Source: Sulfuritalea sp.
Lineage (GTDB): Bacteria; Pseudomonadota; Gammaproteobacteria; Burkholderiales; Rhodocyclaceae
NCBI GenBank assembly: GCA_020048435.1
Contig: JAIFMO010000054.1
Span: 1 to 36,197 of the forward strand
Reading direction: 5' to 3'
Length of the DNA: 36,197 nt
Positions 24,701 through 32,474 of this stretch are shown in pieces. The notes under the pieces are model-generated. The model was not told where the DNA came from and made no database searches. It saw only the letters and a list, made by a program, of their open reading frames with translations. Made by a program: the position numbers and the translations under genes. Numbering within the stretch: position 1 is the stretch's first letter; the number at the start of each line of letters is the position of its first letter.

Positions 24701-25434
24701 GCGTGCTCGGCCAATGGATTCAACCGCGTCAATGCTCGCCTGACGCGACCGCCTCCCGGCCAGAGCGTCTGCCAGCGCCCCCGCATGATGGCGTCGAAGC
24801 CGCTGACACTTACCCGGAATCGATCGAGGGTATCAATCTTGTCGCGGGCTTAAGTCGGGTACGTGGCCGCAAGGCCAGCTACTACGCTTATCTGTGCCGC
24901 TTTGCCGAGGGTTATGCGGACGCCGCGGAGAGAATTCGCGGCGCTCTGCTCAATGACAACGCCGGAGAAGCGGAACGGTTGGCGCACACGGTAAAGGGAA
25001 CCGCGGCACAGCTCTGCATCAACGATCTGCCAGATCATGCCAGCGCGCTCGAAGAGGCCATCCACGCATCCTGTCCCGGTGAAAGTATCGCCGAACAACT
25101 TGAAGCCTTTTCAAACTGCCTCATGACGCGTTGCGATGCCATCGTTAACGCGCTGGCACGCCAGCAACGTCGGGAAGCGAGGGTGGAGAATGCCACCAAT
25201 ACCGCTCAAACCGAGCAATCCGCGCACCGTGCCGCACTGCTGGAACAATTGCGCATGCTGCTTGCCAGCGACGATGCCAAGGCCGCCCGCCTGCTCGATG
25301 AACAGGACGAGATACTGGCGACCGCATTCTCAGTCAAGGATTTTCGTACTTTGCGCCAGGCTATCCGCGATTTTGACTTCGAGCATGCCCTTGCGCTGCT
25401 ACAGGCGGTGTGCACCCAACAGGAACGGCCGTGA
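21706..25434 (+). CDS. Membrane hybrid histidine kinase (TM-periplasmic-TM-PAS-HK-REC-REC-HPt)
   Basis: A 1242-residue sensor kinase. A first membrane helix (about 26-46) and a second (about 268-288) bracket a 220-residue periplasmic sensor region. After a HAMP-like segment and a PAS domain (about 355-475) come HisKA with His505 (MSHEIRTP), HATPase (NYGNNAVKF, VNDTGIGL, GTGLGL), receiver 1 (Asp795 in ALIDWRMPTLDG), receiver 2 (Asp938 in VLMDMQMPVLDG) and an HPt domain (His1094 in AHTVKGTA). ATG 21706 overlaps the binding-protein stop. The C-terminal order equals that of the bacteriophytochrome kinase at 7332-11159. The longer frame from 21469 runs over the binding-protein gene. Its cognate regulator is probably the disrupted HD-GYP gene upstream. 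Confidence 0.9.
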   Translation: MTKANTPPLPAASTRRRLSIRRQAFLRLIGVIAILTIGISLVGYNSFQTRQLREVEQKRAVAQAFYTDALPKVESQWKSQAETIRSRIEFARIIEEPTALRWAKLNSFLTMQQEFLEFTTIIVLGADGAELYRFGSEGGKHAAADAAMHGGWYFDDRSRELFRVLTVPLWLGQAGQGSLLLFRPMNTSMLTSLMTPEIRLYLEAAGGVIASSRPDLKPGSATQHEGLISDGKEILIQFRLPWPHAGPQAPTLIVHREFVDSFKFSEFMMRPLTAIALMIVMLWFGLGRWLTRSVRRIESLDIATHAFADQIPVEEAEPMLAPAQSGNDEIGDVAIALATLMHRVRAREQAAAEQVLDLTASAHWMISPVQGDGAELVMNSRLARLLGIVDQDTAGHSLENDIYPNITAIDPRSADDVRNMIRRMLQGESAEEHLIFPFRRPQDGQIIWLSTFGIAEEDKDGRFRAVGSVQDITPQKTTEMALAEAKQLAEAATRAKADFLANMSHEIRTPMNAIYGMSHLLLKTELTPRQQDYVSKLRQSGEHLLGIINDILDFSKIEAGKLTIEATEFELDSVLSNVANLIGEKATNKGLEVIFTVAHEVPTVLIGDPLRLGQVLINYGNNAVKFTDKGEIRIIVDVREINEQNVLLEFMVNDTGIGLTEEQKSRLFRSFEQADGSTTRKYGGTGLGLAISKELAHLMGGEVGVDSTPGAGATFWMTARLGIGATAPRSLVPSARLCGTRILVADDNETTRKTFVDILRHLNFEPTAVASGEEAIAAVASLAAVERPFLAALIDWRMPTLDGIETIRRIRALNLAQPPELVLITGFSREEVLKQAEGAGIDTVLIKPVSPSILFDTLLRVLGEERATPPTTATTTTELETMTAIRGARVLLVEDNPINQQVATELLLDVGLSVDVADNGKMAVDMALAAAYDIVLMDMQMPVLDGVEATVQLRKHAHLADLPIIAMTANAMQRDRDRCAAAGMSDFVAKPIEPAELYRVLGQWIQPRQCSPDATASRPERLPAPPHDGVEAADTYPESIEGINLVAGLSRVRGRKASYYAYLCRFAEGYADAAERIRGALLNDNAGEAERLAHTVKGTAAQLCINDLPDHASALEEAIHASCPGESIAEQLEAFSNCLMTRCDAIVNALARQQRREARVENATNTAQTEQSAHRAALLEQLRMLLASDDAKAARLLDEQDEILATAFSVKDFRTLRQAIRDFDFEHALALLQAVCTQQERP

Positions 25435-25536
25435 ACCGCGTTCGGTACCTCTGTTCGTGGCTCGCCGGCAACGGTTATGGACGAAAAGCCCGATTAGCAA
25501 AAAGTCGGCGCTAGCGGTACGGCACCGCGGCGAAAT

Positions 25537-25578
25537 CGGCATTCCCGGCGACCGGCCAGGAATGCCGTTTTCATTTTG
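25537..25578 (+). terminator. Intrinsic terminator of the sensory operon
   Basis: CGGCATTCC (25537-25545) and GGAATGCCG (25559-25567) form a perfect 9-bp stem with a 13-base loop, followed by TTTTCATTTTG. It lies 103 bases after the kinase stop. Confidence 0.8.
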
Positions 25579-25624
25579 TCGCCGCACACCGAAATATTAG
25601 CAAATCACGGAATAGTGAAACAGA

Positions 25625-25653
25625 TTGATTGCATTTTTGTTATCCGCTAAATT
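25625..25653 (+). promoter_or_regulatory. Candidate promoter for the cytochrome/FccAB operon
   Basis: TTGATT (25625-25630), a 17-base spacer and TAAATT (25648-25653) lie just past the terminator of the preceding operon. This would leave a leader of about 165 bases before the first ATG; that leader has no gene and only short hairpins (for instance CGGTTC/GAGCCG near 25703-25722). Confidence 0.4.
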
Positions 25654-25822
25654 CGCTGCCGGATCGTGCCAATGCCATGTTTTTCCGACGATTCGCTGTT
25701 CGGTTCTGGAGGCGGAGCCGAAACCCAGAATTCCTTTTTGGCTCAGACCGGGCAGGCGGGTCGAGGAGGGGTATTTTTGATAATGCGTCGACCAGAGAGT
25801 CGGCCACGAGGACGACAAAGTG

Positions 25823-27460
25823 ATGGACAAAGAGCAGCCAGCAACGACTACAGAGACCACAGCGCCCACCGCGACGACGGCGGCCACGGAAAAACCGGGA
25901 ATTTTTGCTCGCCTATGCTCCCCATCCAGGCATTCTTTCCTGCGAGTCATGTTCATCGGCGTCATCGGCGGCATCATCATCTGGGGCGGCCTCAACATCG
26001 GCATGGAATACACCAACCGCTCCGAGTTCTGCATCTCCTGCCACGAGATGACGATTCCCTTCGAGGAACTGAAGAAAACCGCCCACTACAAGAACCGCAG
26101 CGGCGCGGCGGCGCAATGCTCCGACTGCCACGTCGCCAGCAGCAAGCATCCCGCCGATTACATGTTCAAGTCGTTCCAGAAGCTGATGGCGGCCCGTGAC
26201 GTGATCGGCCACATCACCGGCATCGTCGACACCCCGGAGAAATTCGAGGCGCATCGCATGATCATGGCGCAGCGCGTCTGGGATCGCATGAAGGAGCGCG
26301 ATTCCAAGGAGTGCCGCAACTGCCACAGCTTCGAGAATATGGACCCGACCAAGCAGAAAGACCGCTCGGTGGTCAAGCATGAAGGAGCACGCGAGGACGG
26401 CAAGACCTGTATCGAATGCCACAAGGGTGTCTCACACCAGTTACCGAGAGAGATGCGCAAGGCCGAACCGGTCGCGGCGGCTGCTCCGGCACCAGTTTCA
26501 CCGACCGCCGAGGCGCCCAAGGCCGAAGCGGCCGCACCTGTAGCCGAAGCACCCAAGGCCGAAGCCGCACCTGCCGGTGCCGCACCGGCCGCACCAGCTG
26601 CGGCCGCCGCCGCAGTTGGCCCGGACTGGAGCAAGGTTGCCAAGCGCAATATCAAGCTGTTCTACCCTGGCCAGGCCTCGGTGGAATGGGTGCTCAACAA
26701 GCCGGACCATTCCTCGGCATCGGACATTACCGACAAGAAGCGCCCCTGCGCCAAATGCCACGAAGGTGATGCCGACGACGTCGGCAACAAGATCGTCGCT
26801 GGCAAGCCAGTCGGCGTTGCCGGTGTCGTCATCGAGCCCAATCCGATTGCGGACAAGGCCGGCTTCATCCCGGTCAACTTCCAGACCACGCATGACGGCT
26901 CGAAGATCTACTTCCGCTTCGAATGGACCCCGCCGAAGACCACAGGCACCAAGCTGGACAGCAAGAACGAAGTCAAGCTGTCCATGATGTTCGACGGCGG
27001 TGGCACGGTCGACCTGGCCGACCAGGCCGGTTGCTGGGGCACTTGCCACACCGATTTGCGCAGCATGAAGGATGCGGCAGATGACAAGAAGACGAAGTAC
27101 ATCAAGGGCGCCGACCTCGCCAGCGGCAAGTTCATGGACCTGATCCAGTTCAAGAGCGGCGACAAGAAGCCGGTCGACGGTTACGTCGCCGACACGCGCG
27201 TGATGGACGGCGGCAAGGGACTCGTCTCGGCCGAAGGCAAAAAGGAGGGCAACAAGTGGGTCGTCACCTTCGTGCGCGACATGGCCGGCGGCGGCAAGGG
27301 CGATCACAAGATCGTCCCCGGCAAAGTCTTCAATTTTGGCTTCGCCATCCATGAGAGCTTCACCAACGCGCGCTTCCACTATGTGTCGCTGGGTTACCAG
27401 TTCGGCCTCGACAAGGCCGCGCCGGACGTCAAGAACTACATTAACGTAGTAAAGCAGTAA
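25823..27460 (+). CDS. NapC/NirT tetrahaem cytochrome fused to an ethylbenzene-dehydrogenase-like haem domain
   Basis: A 545-residue membrane-anchored multihaem cytochrome. One helix (about 41-62) precedes a NapC/NirT domain with four haem c sites: CISCH 70-74, CSDCH 99-103, CRNCH 164-168 and CIECH 196-200. NapC-type proteins exchange electrons between the quinone pool and periplasmic partners. An Ala/Pro/Glu linker (about 213-265) leads to a second domain with CAKCH (309-313) and an unusual CWGTCH (404-409, three residues between cysteines). Its beta-rich pattern (IYFRFEWTPPKT, VKLSMMFDGGG, FNFGFAIHESFTNARFHYVS) resembles the EB_dh haem-binding family. ATG 25823 is used; GTG 25820 is adjacent and has better spacing to GAGGA. 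It lies just before fccAB, so it probably links sulfide oxidation to the membrane. Confidence 0.85.
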   Translation: MDKEQPATTTETTAPTATTAATEKPGIFARLCSPSRHSFLRVMFIGVIGGIIIWGGLNIGMEYTNRSEFCISCHEMTIPFEELKKTAHYKNRSGAAAQCSDCHVASSKHPADYMFKSFQKLMAARDVIGHITGIVDTPEKFEAHRMIMAQRVWDRMKERDSKECRNCHSFENMDPTKQKDRSVVKHEGAREDGKTCIECHKGVSHQLPREMRKAEPVAAAAPAPVSPTAEAPKAEAAAPVAEAPKAEAAPAGAAPAAPAAAAAAVGPDWSKVAKRNIKLFYPGQASVEWVLNKPDHSSASDITDKKRPCAKCHEGDADDVGNKIVAGKPVGVAGVVIEPNPIADKAGFIPVNFQTTHDGSKIYFRFEWTPPKTTGTKLDSKNEVKLSMMFDGGGTVDLADQAGCWGTCHTDLRSMKDAADDKKTKYIKGADLASGKFMDLIQFKSGDKKPVDGYVADTRVMDGGKGLVSAEGKKEGNKWVVTFVRDMAGGGKGDHKIVPGKVFNFGFAIHESFTNARFHYVSLGYQFGLDKAAPDVKNYINVVKQ

Positions 27461-27500
27461 GCAGTCCATTCTGTTCAAGAAGGAAGAGGAGGAGATGAAA

Positions 27501-28079
27501 ATGAAAATGAAATTGAGCACACTGGCATTTGCCGTGGGCGCCCTGGCGATGTCGTCCACGACATTCGCCGCGCCGCCCAGCGCGGAGATGCTGTCCTTTG
27601 CCTGTGCCGGCTGCCATGGCACCAACGGCGGCAGCGCCGGCTTGACCATGCCCAGCCTGGCCAGCCAGTCGAAATCCTCCATTGTCGAGGCAATGACGAA
27701 GTTCAAGAGCGGCGAGCGTCCGTCGACCATCATGGGTCGTCTGGCGAAAGGCTACAGCGACGAGCAGATCACGGCCATGGCCGAGTTCTTTGCCAAGCAG
27801 AAGCTGCACGTCACCAACCAGAAGGTCGACAAGGCGAAGGTAGCCAAGGCCGCCAAGATCCAGGAGAAAGCCTGCGGTCGCTGCCATCTGGAAGATGGCA
27901 AGGATGGCAAGGACGACACCCCGGTGATGGCCAGCCAGTGGCTGGAATACTTGCAGATCCAGATGTCGCTGTATGAATCTGGCAAGCGCAAGATGCCGGA
28001 AAAAATGGCCGAGAAGGTCAAGGAAACGTCCAAGGAAGACCTGGACGCGCTCATGCACTTCTATGCAGCCCAGAAATAA
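27501..28079 (+). CDS. fccA: Diheme cytochrome c subunit of flavocytochrome c sulfide dehydrogenase (FccA-like)
   Basis: A 192-residue exported cytochrome c4/FccA-type protein. The signal peptide (about 1-24, ending TFAA) is followed by two cytochrome c domains with CAGCH (35-39) and CGRCH (125-129); methionine ligands are likely in MPSL and KMPEKM. In flavocytochrome c the cytochrome subunit takes electrons from FccB. Size and the two haems match the Allochromatium diheme FccA, not one-haem forms. Three in-frame ATGs (27495, 27501, 27507) follow GGAGGAG; 27501 has the best spacing. It lies 40 bases after the NapC-EB_dh gene and 13 bases before fccB. A free cytochrome c4 would look similar, so FccA rests on the neighbour. 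Confidence 0.8.
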   Translation: MKMKLSTLAFAVGALAMSSTTFAAPPSAEMLSFACAGCHGTNGGSAGLTMPSLASQSKSSIVEAMTKFKSGERPSTIMGRLAKGYSDEQITAMAEFFAKQKLHVTNQKVDKAKVAKAAKIQEKACGRCHLEDGKDGKDDTPVMASQWLEYLQIQMSLYESGKRKMPEKMAEKVKETSKEDLDALMHFYAAQK

Positions 28080-28092
28080 GGGAGGACAAAAT

Positions 28093-29382
28093 ATGACTCT
28101 GGATCGCAGAAGTTTTCTGAAGTTGCTTGCTGCCGGCGCAGCCGGCGCTGGCGCCGCCGGCCTGCCGATGATCGGCCATGCCGCCGAAATCATGCCCAAG
28201 AAGGGCCGTCGCGTCGTTGTCGTCGGTGGCGGCTACGGCGGCAGCATCGCCGCAAAATACATCCGCATGCTCGACAAGAGCATCGAAGTGGTGCTGATCG
28301 AAAAAAACAAGCAGTTCATTTCCTGCCCGTTCAGCAACCACCTGCTGGCCGGCTTCATCAAGGATCTGTCGACGCTGTCTTTCAGCTACGACAAACTGGC
28401 GTCCAACCACGGCATCAAGATGGTGTACGACGAAGTGACCGCCATCGACGCCACCGCCAAGACCGTGATGACCAAGGGCGGCAGCATCGCCTACGACCGT
28501 CTGGTCGTTTCGCCTGGCGTCGATTTCCGCACCGAGGAAATCGAAGGTTACGACGCCAAGACGCCTGACATCATGCCGCACGCGTGGAAGGCCGGTCCGC
28601 AGACCATTCTGCTGCGCAAGCAACTCGAAGCCATGAAGGATGGCGGTACCGTCGTTCTCACCGCGCCACTGGCCCCGTTCCGCTGCCCGCCCGGACCTTA
28701 CGAGCGTGCCGCGATGGTGGCGCACTATCTGAAGACCAGCAAGCCGAAGTCAAAACTTATCCTGCTCGACGCCAACCCCGACATCGTTTCCAAGGGCCCT
28801 CTGTTCAGGAAAGGCTGGGAGACCCATTACGCCGGCATCATCGAGTACCGCAAGGCGGCGAAAGTCACAGCGGTCAACACCAAGGCCATGTCGGTCATGG
28901 TCGAGGGTATCGACGAGGTCAAGGGCGACGTCATCAACGTCATCCCGGCCCAGCGCGCCACTGCGTTGATGGCCAGTGCCGGCCTGATTGGCGAAGACAA
29001 GAAGTGGTGCCCGATCAACGCCACCACCTTCGAGTCGACGATACACAAGAACATCCATGTCATAGGTGACTCGTGCAATGCCGGCGCCATGCCGAAGTCC
29101 GGCTACTCGGCCAACTCCGAAGCCAAAGTCTGCGCCACCAACATCGTCGCGGCGATGAACGGCAAGGAACTGGTCGAACTGTCCGGCATCAACACCTGCT
29201 ATAGCTACCTGACCCACGACGAAGCCATCAGCGTGGCAGGTGTCTATACGGTCAAGGACGGTGCAATCGTCGGCGTACCAAACTCTGGCGGCGTCTCGCC
29301 GATCGACTACTCCGCCGCCAAACTGGAAGCGCCCTACGCCCACAGTTGGCTCAAGAACATCCTTACCGAGATGTCGACCTGA
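28093..29382 (+). CDS. fccB: Flavocytochrome c sulfide dehydrogenase flavoprotein subunit
   Basis: A 429-residue Tat-exported FAD protein (DRRSFLKLL, then AHA-type cleavage near 30). It oxidises sulfide to sulfur or polysulfide in the periplasm and passes electrons to FccA. The FAD-binding start is RRVVVVGGGYGGSIAAKYI. Cys78 in ISCPFSN is at the position of covalent FAD attachment in Allochromatium FccB. Cys198 (FRCPPGPYER) and Cys369 (INTCYSYL) correspond to the redox disulfide pair, so all three key cysteines are present. The C-terminal SWLKNILTEM segment is typical of the FCSD flavin-binding domain. ATG 28093 has GGAGG at proper spacing. SoxF is the close alternative name, but no sox genes are in view. 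Confidence 0.92.
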   Translation: MTLDRRSFLKLLAAGAAGAGAAGLPMIGHAAEIMPKKGRRVVVVGGGYGGSIAAKYIRMLDKSIEVVLIEKNKQFISCPFSNHLLAGFIKDLSTLSFSYDKLASNHGIKMVYDEVTAIDATAKTVMTKGGSIAYDRLVVSPGVDFRTEEIEGYDAKTPDIMPHAWKAGPQTILLRKQLEAMKDGGTVVLTAPLAPFRCPPGPYERAAMVAHYLKTSKPKSKLILLDANPDIVSKGPLFRKGWETHYAGIIEYRKAAKVTAVNTKAMSVMVEGIDEVKGDVINVIPAQRATALMASAGLIGEDKKWCPINATTFESTIHKNIHVIGDSCNAGAMPKSGYSANSEAKVCATNIVAAMNGKELVELSGINTCYSYLTHDEAISVAGVYTVKDGAIVGVPNSGGVSPIDYSAAKLEAPYAHSWLKNILTEMST

Positions 29383-29405
29383 TCTTCGCTGTATTGCAGT
29401 CAATC

Positions 29406-29433
29406 AAGCCCCGCCTCGGCGGGGCTTTTTTTA
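29406..29433 (+). terminator. Intrinsic terminator of the FccAB operon
   Basis: AGCCCCGCC and GGCGGGGCT form a strong GC stem followed by seven T, 25 bases after the fccB stop. It lies between convergent fccB and dut. Confidence 0.9.
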
Positions 29434-29449
29434 TTGGGGAAGCCCTCGG

Positions 29450-29899
29450 TCAGCCGTGGCCGGTGCTACCAAAGCCGCCCTCGCCACGCTCGCTCAACCC
29501 GAACTCTTCAACGATATTGAAGGCCACCTGTAGCACCGGCACGACCACCAGTTGCGCCAGGCGGTCGAGCGGATTGAGCGTGAAGGGCTCGTGGCCGCGA
29601 TTCCAGGCCGAAACGCAAATTTCACCCTGGTAGTCACTGTCGATGAGCCCGACCAGATTGCCGAGGACGATGCCATGCTTGTGACCCAGGCCGGAACGTG
29701 GCAGGATCAGCGCGGCCAGTCCGGGATCGGACAGGTGGATGGCAATGCCGGTCGGCACCAGTGTGGTCTGCCCCGGGTTCAGCTTGATCGGCGCCTCGAT
29801 GCAGGCGCGCAGATCAAGACCGGCCGAGCCGGGCGTAGCATAGTGCGGCGGCGTGTCATGCAGCCGCGAATCGAGGATGCGAACGTCTATTCTGTGCAT
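29450..29899 (-). CDS. dut: dUTP diphosphatase
   Basis: A 149-residue homotrimeric dUTPase. It hydrolyses dUTP to dUMP and pyrophosphate, keeping uracil out of DNA. The five family motifs are visible: [44 protein letters not shown] and the P-loop-like C-terminal GEGGFGSTG. Length is standard (about 150). The ATG at 29899 lies inside the end of coaBC (13-base overlap), the conserved coaBC-dut arrangement of many proteobacteria, so they share a transcript. Confidence 0.96.
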   Translation of the reverse strand: MHRIDVRILDSRLHDTPPHYATPGSAGLDLRACIEAPIKLNPGQTTLVPTGIAIHLSDPGLAALILPRSGLGHKHGIVLGNLVGLIDSDYQGEICVSAWNRGHEPFTLNPLDRLAQLVVVPVLQVAFNIVEEFGLSERGEGGFGSTGHG

Positions 29900-31089
29900 G
29901 GCGAAATCATGTTGGCAATGTGATCGACGATGCCGCGCGCGACCGTGAGCTTGTCGGCCAGCGGCAGCGGGTGTTGGCCCTTGTCATCGAAAAGGATGAC
30001 GGAATTGGTGGCGCCGCCAAGGCCATCCCGCACCAGGTTGCCCACCACCAGGGGCAGCTTCTTGGCGTGTCGCTTGGCTTCGGCAAATTCCGCGAGATTC
30101 TGGCTCTCGGCGGCAAAGCCAACGCAGAAAGGCGCTTGCGGCAGTGCGGCAACCTCTGCAAGGATATCGGGATTGACCACCAGTTCGAGCGTGAGCGAAC
30201 CCGCGCCTTTCTTGATTTTCTGCTCGACCACATTGACCGGCCGGTAGTCGGCCACCGCCGCGACCGCGATAAAGATGTGGCGTCCCGCTAGCGCCGACTT
30301 TACAGCGTCGCGCATGTCGAGCGCACTGGTGACATCGATGCGATCGACGCCCACCGGTGTTGCCAGCGACACCGGCCCCGCCACCAGCGTGACATTGGCG
30401 CCGGCCTCGATACAGGCCTGCGCCAGTGCGAAACCCATGCGGCCGGAACTCGAATTAGTCAGCCCGCGCACGGGATCGAGCGCCTCGAAGGTCGGCCCCG
30501 CCGTCAGCAGCACGCGGCGACCGGCAAGCCGCTTCGGTTGGAGGAAGGCCGCCAGCGCATCGAATATCTGCTGCGCCTCGAACATCCTGCCCGCGCCGGT
30601 TTCGCCACAGGCCTGCTCGCCCGAGGCAGGACCGAGCACACTAACGCCATCGGCCGCCAGTTGCGCGACATTGCGTTGCGTGGCGGCTTTTTCCCACATC
30701 TCGACATTCATCGCCGGGGCCACCAGCAAGGGGCAATTTCGGGCGAGACACAGGGTGGTCAGCAAATCATCGGCAACACCGTGGGCCACCCGGGCCATGA
30801 AATCGGCCGTGGCCGGCGCCACCAGTACCGCCGCCGCGCCACGCGGTAGATCGATGTGCGCCATGCCCCGCCCCGCCAAGCCCGACTCGTTCCACAGATC
30901 GGTCCATACGGGCCGGCCAGTCAATGCCTGGAAGGTCGCGGCGGTGACGAAATGCGCACCCGCCGCCGTCAGCACCACATCGACCGTGGCGCCGGCCTTG
31001 ACCAGCAGGCGCGCCAATTCGGCCGCTTTATAAGCCGCAATGCCGCCAGTGACGCCCAGCACGATGCGTTTTTCAGCCAGTACTGCCAT
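29887..31089 (-). CDS. coaBC: Bifunctional phosphopantothenoylcysteine decarboxylase/synthetase
   Basis: A 400-residue coenzyme A enzyme. The N-terminal flavin domain (CoaC, about 1-190) has [16 protein letters not shown], catalytic His78 in MAHIDLPRG, and Cys161 in [10 protein letters not shown]. The C-terminal ligase (CoaB, about 190-400) has [38 protein letters not shown] (Lys291-294) and a C-terminal FDDKGQH region. The ATG at 31089 begins [16 protein letters not shown]. It is divergent from radC, with 62 bases between starts, and its end overlaps dut. Confidence 0.96.
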   Translation of the reverse strand: MAVLAEKRIVLGVTGGIAAYKAAELARLLVKAGATVDVVLTAAGAHFVTAATFQALTGRPVWTDLWNESGLAGRGMAHIDLPRGAAAVLVAPATADFMARVAHGVADDLLTTLCLARNCPLLVAPAMNVEMWEKAATQRNVAQLAADGVSVLGPASGEQACGETGAGRMFEAQQIFDALAAFLQPKRLAGRRVLLTAGPTFEALDPVRGLTNSSSGRMGFALAQACIEAGANVTLVAGPVSLATPVGVDRIDVTSALDMRDAVKSALAGRHIFIAVAAVADYRPVNVVEQKIKKGAGSLTLELVVNPDILAEVAALPQAPFCVGFAAESQNLAEFAEAKRHAKKLPLVVGNLVRDGLGGATNSVILFDDKGQHPLPLADKLTVARGIVDHIANMISPCTE

Positions 31090-31151
31090 GACAGGTAGAA
31101 TCTCCGCTATATCAAAACCCGTGAAATTCTAACCTCATATGGCGAAACCTC

Positions 31152-31829
31152 ATGGCAATAACTGACTGGCCCGAGGACGAACGGCCGCGCGAGCGGCTGC
31201 TTAAACAAGGCGCGGCGGCACTGTCCGACGCCGAACTGCTCGCCATTTTCCTGCGTGTCGGCATCAAGGGTCAAAGCGCCGTCGATCTCGCTCGCACACT
31301 GGTTGGCCGCTTTGGTTCACTCACCCGCCTGTTCGCCGCAGGTCGCAGCGAGTTCGTTGCCATTCCCGGCATGGGCGACGCCAAGTTTGCGCAGTTGCAA
31401 GCCGTGCTGGAAATGTCCCGCCGCGCCCTGCGCGAGGAAATGACCACGCGCGATCTGCTTTCTACGCCGACCGCGGTACGCGACTGGCTGCGCCTGCATT
31501 TGGGCAGCCTGGCGCACGAAGTCTTCGTCGCCCTGTGGCTCGACGCCCAGAACCGACTGCTTCTCCATGAAATATTGTCCACCGGCTCGCTGACCCAGAC
31601 CAGCGTCTACCCGCGTGAAGTGGTCAAGCGGGCGCTGACCCACAACGCCGCCGCCGTCATCCTCGCCCACAACCACCCTTCTGGCGTGGCCGAGCCATCC
31701 CACGCCGACCAGACGCTGACCAACAACCTAAAACAAGCCCTGGCAATGATCGACGTGAAAGTGCTCGATCACTTTATCGTCGCCGGCAATAGCAGCCCGC
31801 TCTCTTTCGCCGAACGCGGACTGTTGTAA
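31152..31829 (+). CDS. radC: RadC family JAB/MPN domain protein
   Basis: A 225-residue RadC (YeeS/UPF0758) protein. The N-terminal UPF0758 region ([32 protein letters not shown]) includes a helix-hairpin-helix ([16 protein letters not shown]). The C-terminal JAB domain has the metal site [14 protein letters not shown] and an upstream Glu. Full length for the family. The name comes from a radiation phenotype later assigned to recG; its biochemical role is not settled. ATG 31152 matches the usual N-terminus [14 protein letters not shown]. It precedes rpmB-rpmG in the order common in betaproteobacteria. Confidence 0.93.
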   Translation: MAITDWPEDERPRERLLKQGAAALSDAELLAIFLRVGIKGQSAVDLARTLVGRFGSLTRLFAAGRSEFVAIPGMGDAKFAQLQAVLEMSRRALREEMTTRDLLSTPTAVRDWLRLHLGSLAHEVFVALWLDAQNRLLLHEILSTGSLTQTSVYPREVVKRALTHNAAAVILAHNHPSGVAEPSHADQTLTNNLKQALAMIDVKVLDHFIVAGNSSPLSFAERGLL

Positions 31830-31832
31830 AGC

Positions 31833-31862
31833 TTGATTGCATCCCCGAATCTCGTGTATAGT
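31833..31862 (+). promoter_or_regulatory. sigma70 promoter for rpmB-rpmG
   Basis: TTGATT (31833-31838) and TATAGT (31857-31862) are separated by 18 bases, starting 4 bases after the radC stop. It gives a leader of about 32 bases before rpmB. Confidence 0.7.
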
Positions 31863-31900
31863 GCGCGGCTTTGCTGAATCTGCGACTTTTGGAGCACATG

Positions 31901-32137
31901 ATGTCCCGCGTATGCCAAGTGACGGGCAAGGCCCCGATGGTGGGAAACAACGTTTCCCACGCCAATAACAAAACGAAGCGCCGCTTCCTGCCGAATCTGC
32001 ACGCCCGCAAGTTCTGGGTTGAATCCGAGAACCGCTGGGTACGCCTGCGTGTCTCGAACGCCGGTTTGCGCACGATCGACAAGAGGGGTATCGATGTCGT
32101 CATCGCCGAGCTGCGTGAGCGCGGCGAGCGCGTCTAA
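31901..32137 (+). CDS. rpmB: 50S ribosomal protein L28
   Basis: A 78-residue L28: [20 protein letters not shown], the basic [20 protein letters not shown] stretch, and [19 protein letters not shown]. Length and sequence are standard for proteobacteria. Of the two tandem ATGs, 31901 is taken since GGAG is 6 bases before it, against 3 bases for 31898. It forms an operon with rpmG 15 bases downstream. Confidence 0.97.
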   Translation: MSRVCQVTGKAPMVGNNVSHANNKTKRRFLPNLHARKFWVESENRWVRLRVSNAGLRTIDKRGIDVVIAELRERGERV

Positions 32138-32152
32138 TCAGGAGGAGCGATC

Positions 32153-32320
32153 ATGGCCAAGGGCGGACGCGAAAAAATAAAGCTGGAATCAACTGCCGGA
32201 ACCGGGCATTTCTACACAACGACAAAAAACAAGAAAACCACGCCGGGGAAGCTGGAGTTCATGAAGTACGACCCCAAGGTGAGGAAGCATGTCGCCTACA
32301 AAGAGATTAAGCTGAAGTAA
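32153..32320 (+). CDS. rpmG: 50S ribosomal protein L33
   Basis: A 55-residue L33: [40 protein letters not shown] and a [11 protein letters not shown] end. It has no cysteines, so it is the zinc-free type usual in proteobacteria. GGAGGAG lies about 6 bases before the ATG. A terminator follows 43 bases after the stop. Confidence 0.97.
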   Translation: MAKGGREKIKLESTAGTGHFYTTTKNKKTTPGKLEFMKYDPKVRKHVAYKEIKLK

Positions 32321-32362
32321 GCAGTCGCCAGCCATCTCGGCAGCGTCAATCGCTGCCTCCAT

Positions 32363-32388
32363 AAAACCCGCTCCGGCGGGTTTTTTAT
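32363..32388 (+). terminator. Intrinsic terminator of rpmB-rpmG
   Basis: AAAACCCGC and GCGGGTTTT flank a TCCG tetraloop, followed by further T (six in all) and ATTG. The stem and T-tract are textbook. Confidence 0.92.
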
Positions 32389-32474
32389 TGTGCCGAACGG
32401 TGACGAATTGTGCCGGCTTGGCGACAAATTTCATAAACTACGCCCAATCTCCCGCTACATTCAAGGTGAAAACC

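Noticed and set aside
26498-27733. 411-codon open frame on the minus strand
   Set aside because: It is antisense to the NapC-EB_dh and fccA genes, which have clear haem motifs.
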